This document shows, piece after piece, positions 34,551 to 42,155 of a DNA stretch of 64,000 nt (the first letter of the stretch is position 1; every line of letters starts with the position of its first letter). The stretch comes from Pedobacter chitinilyticus. GTDB lineage: Bacteria > Bacteroidota > Bacteroidia > Sphingobacteriales > Sphingobacteriaceae. Both the position numbers and the translations under genes were made by a program. A model generated the notes under the pieces. The model was given only the letters and a program-made list of their open reading frames with translations, did not search any database and had not been told where the DNA came from. Where the stretch lies: the NCBI RefSeq assembly GCF_003313385.1, contig NZ_QMHN01000001.1, positions 929,325-993,324 of the forward strand, read 5' to 3'.

Positions 34551-37500
34551 TTAATTGACAAGTTGAATATGTGCCTTAATTGGATATGGCGTAATCACGA
34601 TTTGAAATGCCAGATTGCCACTGCTATCACCAGCTGCATTTTTTACTCGTAACAATCCGTGGTAAGTACCCACTGGAACAGCAGTAGGCACAGCTATGTT
34701 AATATTAGCGCTGGTGGCTGGAGTAACAATAGCAGGCAATGTAACATCTGTTACGTTTACAAGTCCAGCCGTTTGAGCATTATTATCCCATACAATACTG
34801 TAAGTAATTGGGTTTACTCTTGGATTGGTATAAGGAAGCAGTACAGTTGTTTCGCCTATGCAAATACTTTGAGTAGGTTGTAATGTAACCAACGGAGGTT
34901 CTCTTACGATATAAGTTTCTGAATAAGAACAGTTATTGGCATCCGTTACTGTTAGTGTATATTGGCCCGGAGATAGATTGCTGATATCTTTAGTTGTAAC
35001 TACACTTCCATTTGGATATTCCCAGCGATAAGTATGTGTACCAACACCTCCAGTAGAAACTACGGAAATAGCCCCATCGTTTGCTCCATAGGTGCTAATG
35101 TGAATAATTGTTTCTGTTAGATCTAATAATGGCTTAGGTTGATTAATGGTCAACGTCCCTATATCATAAGCACCTAGAGGATCGGTTACCCTAAATTGGA
35201 TGTTAATAGTGCCGAAAAATCTAACTAATGGAATAAAAACAAAGGTTCCATTTGGATTTAAAGTTAGCGTACCTTTAGAAGTGTCGTATGTTCCTTCTAG
35301 CGAATAAACTAGTGTTGAAGCGGTATGTGCGGCATCAGGATCTGTTGCGGTAAGTTGGCCTTCTGCCTTCGTATCGCATTCAATCACATCAACTTCTAAA
35401 TTATTTGGACGAGGTTTTGCATTAATGTGAACATCTTCTCCTGTTGAAGCAATTAAATTACCGTTGTAATTGACTCCGTTAACATTACCTGCACCGCCTG
35501 TTTCGTATGATGTATTACTTCCTGCAAACCCATTTGTAGCTGCTGTGACTCTCCTGTTTGGATTTGCAGAAGTACGTGTTGGATCCAGATAAGTTGCTTG
35601 TGCACTCGCATGATGCATTCCTTCTGCCACATTGTTTGCAATATTTACATTAATAGTAAATACCACTTGGCCACCTGGAGGAATGTTATAGGCATCGGCT
35701 AAGTTAGCAGAACCGATATAGTACACACCGCCTACCAAGTTTACTGGAGGATTAGTAGCCCCAGCAGTTCCTCCTACCAAACTTGCTGTAATAGAGGTTA
35801 AAGTAAAGCCTGTTGGTAATTTTAATTCTGCTTGTACCCCACCCGCATTTCCACCAGTGGTGCTATTTGTAAGCGTTAAGGTATAAGTAGCAGTAGTTCC
35901 TGGATTTCTACTTCCTGGAATACCTGGATTTGCTTCTGTTAGTACAGTGGTAAGGGTTGGGTAGCATATTTGTCCACCACCTTGTAAGTGAGGAGGCAAA
36001 CTTGCACTGGTAAAAGCGACTACTTGGCCTGCGGTTCCGTTACCAGCTTCGTGATTAGTACCAGCTCCGTTGTCTGCTCGTCCAGAAACACCAAGAGCTA
36101 CCGAAGTAGCAACGGTAGCACCTGGAACGTTGTGATAGATTACTCCGCCACCGCCTCCACCGCCAGGTCCATGTTCATTGCCTGCATCATTTAACGTATT
36201 ACCACCACGTCCGCCATTAGCTTGTATAGTTAAATTTGCTCCGGCACTATTGGTTAAAGATCTTACAAAGATAGTTCCACCGGCACCACCGCCACCAGCA
36301 CCATCCGGAGCACTACCATATACACCTGGTTGGCCGTTACCTCCGTTAGACATGATCAAACCTGCACCCGTAATTTTCTCCACATTCACCAAGATGATAC
36401 CTCCTCCAACACCTCCTTTTACACCTGTAGTGGCATTGTTGGCATCTCCACCACCGCCACCACCGCCCATAATTAAGCGGGTAATATCTACTGGTATAAG
36501 ACTTCCAGGTCGGCCGCCGCTAGGGAAAGTATTAGGATTGGCATGTCCTTCCCAGCCCTTACCACCTACACCGCCGTAACCGCCATTGCCGCCCCCGCCG
36601 CCACCAGAGTTATGGTCGTTTCCGCCCCCACCGCCATTAGCTGGGGCTCCTTTTCCATATGAGCCTCCTGGCAAGCCTTCGTCTATATTGTCAAAATCTT
36701 TATAGCCGTCAAACATATATCTTGGCGTTCCAGCTATCCCCTCGCCTTTTCCAACCGAGGTAGTGCTGGTTGAAGGGGTTACGTAAACGCTGTTTGTATT
36801 GTTTGCAGAACCAGCAACTGGACCAAATCCGCCTCTAAACCCTTTCTCAGAGGCATCAATTTTAAAACCGCCGAAATTCATATTTCCAGCAACGTCAAAA
36901 GCGATTACTCCACCAGCCTTTCCATTATATGGCACGGTGGTAATATCGGCAGTAAGTGTTAAGTTAGAATATTGAGGCACTCTAACAATTTGAAATCGTC
37001 TTTGCCCTCTTGTAGCGGTGGGCGCTGCATTTACATAGGTGTTAACTACTCCATTTCCTGCTCCAGCACCGCGAAAATTCAAAGTACCGCCAGTGATGGG
37101 AACAATATTTAGTGCAATTACATATTCAAATTTCCCTGAGAAACCGATGTTTGTGTATCCGGTACCACCTAGGCCATCGGCACCGCTGTTATTTGTTCCG
37201 CTACCATACTGATTATTGTTGTTGTAATTAATCAATGCATCCTGCATTTGAATGATTAAAATTAAATCACCAGGACGAATGCCTATGTTACCGTAGTTGT
37301 TTCCATAAGCATCGGTGGCAGGAACGCCTTCTAAAAGAATTGAATTTTGACCAGCATTTAAAGTCTTATCTCCTGATACTGGATAATAGGTGTTGATGGG
37401 ATTGGTATTGGTACTTGGCCCATCGATACCTGAAGTACCGCAAACTTGAGCTTTTGAATGAATAGAAAACAGAAGCAAGCATATGATAAAGCAAATGCTC

Positions 37501-37577
37501 AACATAGGATATCGTTTACATGCCACAAATTTTAGCACAATACTTTCCAGCATCGCTGTTAGATATTTGCGCTTCAT
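34551..37577 (-). CDS. Large glycine-rich secreted adhesin-like protein with SprB repeat
   Basis: A 1008-residue secreted protein. The signal sequence is long and unusual (hydrophobic core LSICFIICLLLFSIHSKAQ ends near residue 44), so ATG 37577 is a choice; ATG 37553 or 37505 are alternatives. Residues about 45-545 form a Gly-rich beta region with poly-Gly runs. Next come a DUF11-like module (about 560-680, TTATYTLTLTNSTTGGNAGG), a cadherin-like module (about 745-830), a SprB repeat (about 840-910, GAISVVSTGGVGTHTYRWEYP...LSPGQYTLTVTDANNC) and an Ig-like tail. No T9SS sorting domain is seen. First gene of the operon ending in CHU_C and PorP/SprF, which suggests a surface assembly. Confidence 0.88.
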   Translation of the reverse strand: MKRKYLTAMLESIVLKFVACKRYPMLSICFIICLLLFSIHSKAQVCGTSGIDGPSTNTNPINTYYPVSGDKTLNAGQNSILLEGVPATDAYGNNYGNIGIRPGDLILIIQMQDALINYNNNNQYGSGTNNSGADGLGGTGYTNIGFSGKFEYVIALNIVPITGGTLNFRGAGAGNGVVNTYVNAAPTATRGQRRFQIVRVPQYSNLTLTADITTVPYNGKAGGVIAFDVAGNMNFGGFKIDASEKGFRGGFGPVAGSANNTNSVYVTPSTSTTSVGKGEGIAGTPRYMFDGYKDFDNIDEGLPGGSYGKGAPANGGGGGNDHNSGGGGGGNGGYGGVGGKGWEGHANPNTFPSGGRPGSLIPVDITRLIMGGGGGGGDANNATTGVKGGVGGGIILVNVEKITGAGLIMSNGGNGQPGVYGSAPDGAGGGGAGGTIFVRSLTNSAGANLTIQANGGRGGNTLNDAGNEHGPGGGGGGGVIYHNVPGATVATSVALGVSGRADNGAGTNHEAGNGTAGQVVAFTSASLPPHLQGGGQICYPTLTTVLTEANPGIPGSRNPGTTATYTLTLTNSTTGGNAGGVQAELKLPTGFTLTSITASLVGGTAGATNPPVNLVGGVYYIGSANLADAYNIPPGGQVVFTINVNIANNVAEGMHHASAQATYLDPTRTSANPNRRVTAATNGFAGSNTSYETGGAGNVNGVNYNGNLIASTGEDVHINAKPRPNNLEVDVIECDTKAEGQLTATDPDAAHTASTLVYSLEGTYDTSKGTLTLNPNGTFVFIPLVRFFGTINIQFRVTDPLGAYDIGTLTINQPKPLLDLTETIIHISTYGANDGAISVVSTGGVGTHTYRWEYPNGSVVTTKDISNLSPGQYTLTVTDANNCSYSETYIVREPPLVTLQPTQSICIGETTVLLPYTNPRVNPITYSIVWDNNAQTAGLVNVTDVTLPAIVTPATSANINIAVPTAVPVGTYHGLLRVKNAAGDSSGNLAFQIVITPYPIKAHIQLVN
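36130..36650 (-). repeat. Low-complexity Gly-codon tract
   Basis: Runs of GGN codons on the minus strand (CCACCGCC-type on the plus strand) encode poly-Gly segments of the adhesin, for example GGGGGG and GGYGGVGG. They are not perfect tandem repeats. The opposite strand yields a spurious Pro-rich ORF. Confidence 0.8.
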
Positions 37578-37852
37578 CTGCTTAAATACTTTATTCCGAG
37601 CGGTATAAAACTTTAACAAACCTTGTGTATTCTGTTATTGTGTTGGCCATGCATTCCTTAAAATTTTCAGCTTTTTAAGGAATTATCGTCTCGAAAATAA
37701 ATGATATTTTACACATAGTGAAATTATTTCCACAGTTATTTTAAAATAGCGTATTAACGTCATTTTAATGAGTATTTTTTTCCCCAACACTAACACTTAA
37801 CATTGCTTTAACATACCGTTAAAACGGTAGCCTAATTCCCCAATTTTACACA
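37578..37852. other. Upstream region of the adhesin operon
   Basis: Non-coding, AT-rich. It should hold the operon promoter. A perfect inverted repeat, ATTCCTTAAAA (37653-37663) with TTTTAAGGAAT (37673-37683), lies about 80 bases upstream of ATG 37577 and shares its core with the palindrome at 17705-17728. It lacks the T run of a terminator, so it is a candidate operator. Confidence 0.45.
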
Positions 37853-37886
37853 ACAAAAAAGTCGTTGCTCATATATGCAACGACTT
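37853..37886 (-). terminator. Terminator at the end of the pectin unit
   Basis: Perfect 10-bp stem AAGTCGTTGC (37859-37868) / GCAACGACTT (37877-37886), followed on the minus strand by a T run. It lies 48 bases after the stop at 37934. Confidence 0.85.
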
Positions 37887-37933
37887 AAAATTTAACTAAT
37901 TAACGAGGTTAATTTCAGTACATAGAATTCCTC

Positions 37934-39031
37934 TTACTTACTTTTAAAATTGTAGCCGTACCACTTGTTTAAAAAGCCAATAATTGCTCTATTAAATCTT
38001 TCGCCAGCAACTTCTCTAATGCTTTCTGTATTTCTCACTGTAATTCCAGGAGTTTCGGCCTGTATCGAAGATATTTTATCTTGGAAACCTTTAGTTGCCC
38101 CAGAAATGGTTGTTCCATATTTACGGGTGCAATATCCTCCGTTAAAATAGGGTCTCTTTTTAGCATTACCCTCTGCATCAGTCCCGAACAAAGTAGCATT
38201 TGCTTCGAGCGTTTTCAAACCAGGTGCAGGTACGGCTACTATCTTCTCCGTTTCCAATAAACCTCCAAAACTATAAGGGCCTCTAATCAACTCCGAAAAA
38301 CGCACTTGCGGGTTGGCTTTAGCGATAGCCGCAATAGATGATGAATCTGCCAATTTATCCAAATATTCGTCACTTTGTGAAATGGCGTAATTACTTAAAC
38401 CGTAACCTAATTCGGTTTGGTCTATAAACTTACTTTCCAAAGATTTACCACTCACAGAAACATAAGTTTGCGGATTTTGATAAGTATGTGCCTGTCCATG
38501 CAAATCTAGAAACAAAGCACCTTTATCTTTCTTTTGATATTCGGCCATGTAACTGATGGCTGCCTTTAACAAACCATGGTAACTTAAGTAGCTGTTTTTT
38601 GCATCTTCATTGGTATATCTTTTATCCACATCGGTTGGAAATGTATTGGGATCCATACGTTTTCTGGCAATGGTGTTGATTACAATCCAAGCTCGCTTTT
38701 TGGTAGAAGATTTGAAATTTGAGGCAATTTCGAAAGCTAAGGGCAAAGTATTGATGTCTCTACCTGTGGTACCTGTTTCGGGAATTTCGGGACTACCGAT
38801 ATTTGTTCCATCATGAGGAACGCCCAATATCAAGGGAGCGTCTTCATCTCCAACCACCAGTTTTACATACTGCTTAAAACCATAAACGGTATCTCCAGGC
38901 TTGTACGCTTTTCCTTCGTAGGTAAAAGTGTTTTCGATTTTTTTCTTACTGTTTCTAAATGACAAAGCGATCAGCAAAAACAACGGTAAGACTATTGCTG
39001 CGTATTTAATTCTAGGTTGCGTATATCTCAT
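37934..39031 (-). CDS. Membrane-anchored N-formylglutamate-amidohydrolase-like protein
   Basis: A 365-residue protein with an N-terminal hydrophobic segment (YAAIVLPLFLLIALSF) that is a signal anchor or signal peptide. The core fits the N-formylglutamate amidohydrolase fold: LILGVPHDGT, ETGTTGRDIN, INTIARKRMDPN and LFLDLHGQAH, each placed as in that zinc-dependent family. The enzymes are normally cytoplasmic and act in histidine breakdown; export and the pectin neighbours suggest a different substrate. It is last in the minus-strand unit, 59 bases after the esterase gene. Family assignment is from motifs only. Confidence 0.65.
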   Translation of the reverse strand: MRYTQPRIKYAAIVLPLFLLIALSFRNSKKKIENTFTYEGKAYKPGDTVYGFKQYVKLVVGDEDAPLILGVPHDGTNIGSPEIPETGTTGRDINTLPLAFEIASNFKSSTKKRAWIVINTIARKRMDPNTFPTDVDKRYTNEDAKNSYLSYHGLLKAAISYMAEYQKKDKGALFLDLHGQAHTYQNPQTYVSVSGKSLESKFIDQTELGYGLSNYAISQSDEYLDKLADSSSIAAIAKANPQVRFSELIRGPYSFGGLLETEKIVAVPAPGLKTLEANATLFGTDAEGNAKKRPYFNGGYCTRKYGTTISGATKGFQDKISSIQAETPGITVRNTESIREVAGERFNRAIIGFLNKWYGYNFKSK

Positions 39032-39090
39032 TAGACTATCTGTTTTAAGATAGACTGTAGTTTCGGGGAAATGGCTCGATAAAATTTAAA

Positions 39091-41058
39091 TTATTTATGA
39101 AAAGAAATTTCAGTAGATTTTATCCAAGAGACCATATCGGGAATGTCATAATATTCAAGAATGCTATTTACGACTAACCCATACCTGTCTTTGACCAAAG
39201 GTTGCTTAAGGATTTGCTGATAGCTTTCAAGACACTGGTATAAATGAAGTTTGTTGATCTCTGGCGTAAAGAATGCCGCATGTAATGCTGCTACGCCAAC
39301 ATTTCCTTTCGTGTTGACCTCTATTACAGCTCCAGAAAGTTGTTGATTACCAGAAATAAAATCCAAAAGCGTAGCGATGTCTTCTGCCCTTTGCCCAATC
39401 AACGGTTCGCCAATATGCAGGGCTAACATGGCATTACGATAGTCTTTACTAAAATATTTTGGGTCATTCATTTCAGTCTTATCCATCGTTTCTCCAGTTC
39501 CACGGAGATCAGCGAAAATATAGGCAGTGTTTTCATCGGAAACATCTACGCTATCTATTAATTTACTCTTTCCTTCATCACTCAACCAAATGACTACATT
39601 TTTCACCTTAGTTTTAGGATAAGCGATCAAAGCTGGCAGAGGAATTTCATCGTCTTTTCGGATAATCAATTTCTCAAAAGACAAACCCTTTACTTGAACT
39701 TCACCTGCTTTTTCGACATTAGGCTTTCGTGAATTTAAATTGATACTTAACAGATTTTGAATAGCTTTTTTGCGTTGTATTTCACCCAATTTTGCAAATG
39801 CTTTACGGGTTTCGGCGTATTGTTCATAAAGCAATTCGTTCTTATTCTGAACGGTTACTTCTTCAGGAAAACTTAAGCTCACCTTTTGCTTTGCACTGGA
39901 AAATAAACCCATATCGGTTAAAGCAACCAACTCTGGTTCTACAATTACTCGATCATCGTTATAAAACCATTTGCGAAGCCATTGTACCGCTTTTTCTCGT
40001 TTAGGTTTCGAAATGCCATGACCATCATCAAAGGTAAATAAGGATAATTTTTCAGGGTGGCCAAGACTAGCATAAACCTTTTTCAGATCATTAAATGATT
40101 GCAAAGTTCCATTGTAATCGATAAAATCGTACCTACCTGCAAGTACCAACGTAGGTTTTGGAGCAGCGGCAATTAGGTAATCGCTCATTTCCAAGTGTTG
40201 CGCACCTTCATTTGGAATTTGTGCGCATCCATCTGCTGCTCCAGTAGTGGCCAAGGTATTTTCACGACTGGCCAAATAGCTGCAAGGCACTATCGCTTTC
40301 ACCCTACTGTCAATAGCGGCAAAGTAAATCGTTTGCATTCCACCTCCGCTATTGCCTACACAAGCAATTTTAGAAGTGTCGACTTCCTTTCTGGTCAGCA
40401 AATAATCCAAACCACATTGATTGTCAAATAATTCATAGGCTGCAACTGAAGTGCCCAATAAGTTGGAAGATAAATTGAGCAATGTATGTTCGGTGGTAGA
40501 ACCTCTGGTCAATGATTTCCCATTTGCATCCGTTAATTGAACCCGTTCACTCTGGGAAATAGGATCGATGACAAAAACAACAAAACCATTTTTGGCTAAT
40601 AAAATAGCAGTTTTTTGGTAGCTTTCAGTGGCTTTGGAGACATCTTCATGTCCACAAAAAAGCAATACGGCAGGAAGTTTCCCCTTTGCATTTGGAACGT
40701 ATAAATTAGCCGTTACATGATGGTCTTGAAAACTTTGATAAATGATTTTCTCGATCTTGTATCCGTCTTGTGCTATGGCACCTGTTATTTGAGCATTTAA
40801 CGTCGCCTTTTGAGGCAATTTTCTAAACAAGTTTTTAGCCTCTTGCTTTACCCTTTCAATATAAGCGAGTGTTTGCGCTTTGGTTTTTAATGCTTTGGAA
40901 AAATCAGCGTTACGTTTTTCGTATTGTTTCCGCATTTGCTGCACCAAATAGATATTTAAACTTACATCAGCTTTCCAGTCAAGGACATTATATTGCTTTT
41001 GGGCTAAGGTATAAAAGCTCGAAAGAATTAATAGGAAAATTGGAATTCGTTTCAGCAT
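39091..41058 (-). CDS. Secreted two-domain alpha/beta-hydrolase (putative acetylesterase)
   Basis: A 655-residue exported protein (signal MLKRIPIFLLILSSFYTLAQ). The first domain (about 90-370) is a complete alpha/beta-hydrolase of the acetyl-xylan-esterase-like group. It has the nucleophile elbow GNSGGG, LPAVLLFCGH before it, and Asp/His candidates in LAGRYDFIDY and FDDGHGISK. The second half (about 440-655) looks like a second hydrolase domain, but at the elbow position it reads KGNVGVA without Ser, so it is probably inactive. In a pectin locus a deacetylating role on pectin or rhamnogalacturonan is likely but not shown. Confidence 0.78.
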   Translation of the reverse strand: MLKRIPIFLLILSSFYTLAQKQYNVLDWKADVSLNIYLVQQMRKQYEKRNADFSKALKTKAQTLAYIERVKQEAKNLFRKLPQKATLNAQITGAIAQDGYKIEKIIYQSFQDHHVTANLYVPNAKGKLPAVLLFCGHEDVSKATESYQKTAILLAKNGFVVFVIDPISQSERVQLTDANGKSLTRGSTTEHTLLNLSSNLLGTSVAAYELFDNQCGLDYLLTRKEVDTSKIACVGNSGGGMQTIYFAAIDSRVKAIVPCSYLASRENTLATTGAADGCAQIPNEGAQHLEMSDYLIAAAPKPTLVLAGRYDFIDYNGTLQSFNDLKKVYASLGHPEKLSLFTFDDGHGISKPKREKAVQWLRKWFYNDDRVIVEPELVALTDMGLFSSAKQKVSLSFPEEVTVQNKNELLYEQYAETRKAFAKLGEIQRKKAIQNLLSINLNSRKPNVEKAGEVQVKGLSFEKLIIRKDDEIPLPALIAYPKTKVKNVVIWLSDEGKSKLIDSVDVSDENTAYIFADLRGTGETMDKTEMNDPKYFSKDYRNAMLALHIGEPLIGQRAEDIATLLDFISGNQQLSGAVIEVNTKGNVGVAALHAAFFTPEINKLHLYQCLESYQQILKQPLVKDRYGLVVNSILEYYDIPDMVSWIKSTEISFHK

Positions 41059-41109
41059 AGTTTGAGATTCCTCCTATCGTCGGAGTGATACATCACAGAT
41101 AACTGCGTG

Positions 41110-42141
41110 TTATCCGCCGTTAGACTTTAACCATTTAGGATATTCTTTTGCTAGTAAATTCTGCGCAAATGTACCGTACCAAGCATAGCCCACTCGTCGC
41201 TCCTTGCTAATTTCCTCTACGCTAGCTTTAACAGAATTATCACGGTCTCCAAATACAGGCTTGTTGGTGTTTAAGTCATAAAAACGGGCCCAACTGATTG
41301 CCTGGGCATCCGCCACTAAACCTTTATCATTATTAGCAATACTGCCATATTTATACCCCACAATTTTAGTACTTTCAAACCAATCCACTGCATTTTTAAT
41401 GGCTGTTTTAACTTCCATTGAAGGATTTTTCAACTTCATTAGAAACCTTACAATTCCCACTGATTCTCCTGTGCTTAAAGATGCAGGCTCAAAAGCCCGT
41501 GCTTTAGCAGGCTTCAAAGTATTTTCATCATATTGCGCTGCCCAAATCACGGGCTTGCCATTTTGAAGTACTTGAGTTTTTAAAACGCAATTAATGCCAT
41601 TTTTTAAGGCCTTTTCTGCTTTAGGCAAATAACTAGCATTTACTACCTCAAAGCCGTTTGTTTGATATACAATATTTAACATGATCGTTAACGCATTGAT
41701 CATTGCGTTATCATTATAGGTAATTTCCGCTCTGTAACTGCTTTTATCAGGGTAATATTGTGGCCATCCACCATTGGCATATTGTGCCTTTAAAAGGTAG
41801 TCAATCCCTTTTTCCGCCGCCGTCAAATAAGCTTTATTAGCAGTTTGTTTGTAAGCCAAAATCAAAGCGTTGATTTCCCTACTGGTGGCGTTATTATCAA
41901 TAGTGGCATGAAGTGCCGATGTAGCCTTTATTTTCTGCAATAATGCCTCTGTAAGTGGATGCTCGTATTTCACCACACTTTTATCTTCCAATTGCTTAGG
42001 CCAACCACCATTGCTCAACTGATAAACTAGCATTTTCTCCGCAATACTATCTGTTTTAACGTTAGCATTAGTTGTATTTTGTGCCGTTGCACAGCTGCTT
42101 AAACCTATACAAGCAATTAGAATACCTAGGACATTTCTCAT
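41110..42141 (-). CDS. Pectate lyase, family PL10
   Basis: A 343-residue lipoprotein (signal MRNVLGILIACIGLSSC). Family signatures: YQLSNGGWPKQ and ANGGWPQYYPD, ITYNDNAMINALTIM, FEPASLSTGESVGIVRFLM and the C-terminal WARFYDLNTNKPVFGDRD followed by ERRVGYAWYG. PL10 enzymes cleave polygalacturonate by calcium-dependent beta-elimination, giving 4,5-unsaturated ends. The start is ATG 42141; the longer frame to 42189 overlaps the GH105 gene and hides the signal. 14 bases separate it from the GH105 stop. Confidence 0.93.
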   Translation of the reverse strand: MRNVLGILIACIGLSSCATAQNTTNANVKTDSIAEKMLVYQLSNGGWPKQLEDKSVVKYEHPLTEALLQKIKATSALHATIDNNATSREINALILAYKQTANKAYLTAAEKGIDYLLKAQYANGGWPQYYPDKSSYRAEITYNDNAMINALTIMLNIVYQTNGFEVVNASYLPKAEKALKNGINCVLKTQVLQNGKPVIWAAQYDENTLKPAKARAFEPASLSTGESVGIVRFLMKLKNPSMEVKTAIKNAVDWFESTKIVGYKYGSIANNDKGLVADAQAISWARFYDLNTNKPVFGDRDNSVKASVEEISKERRVGYAWYGTFAQNLLAKEYPKWLKSNGG

Positions 42142-42155
42142 TTCAAATTTCAATT

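Noticed and set aside
36178..36579. 133-codon Pro-rich plus-strand frame
   Set aside because: It is the antisense image of GGN codons in the adhesin gene, and poly-Pro arises from the reverse complement.
36130..36650. CRISPR-like repetition
   Set aside because: The repeats are in-frame Gly codons of irregular length, with no constant spacer-repeat unit.
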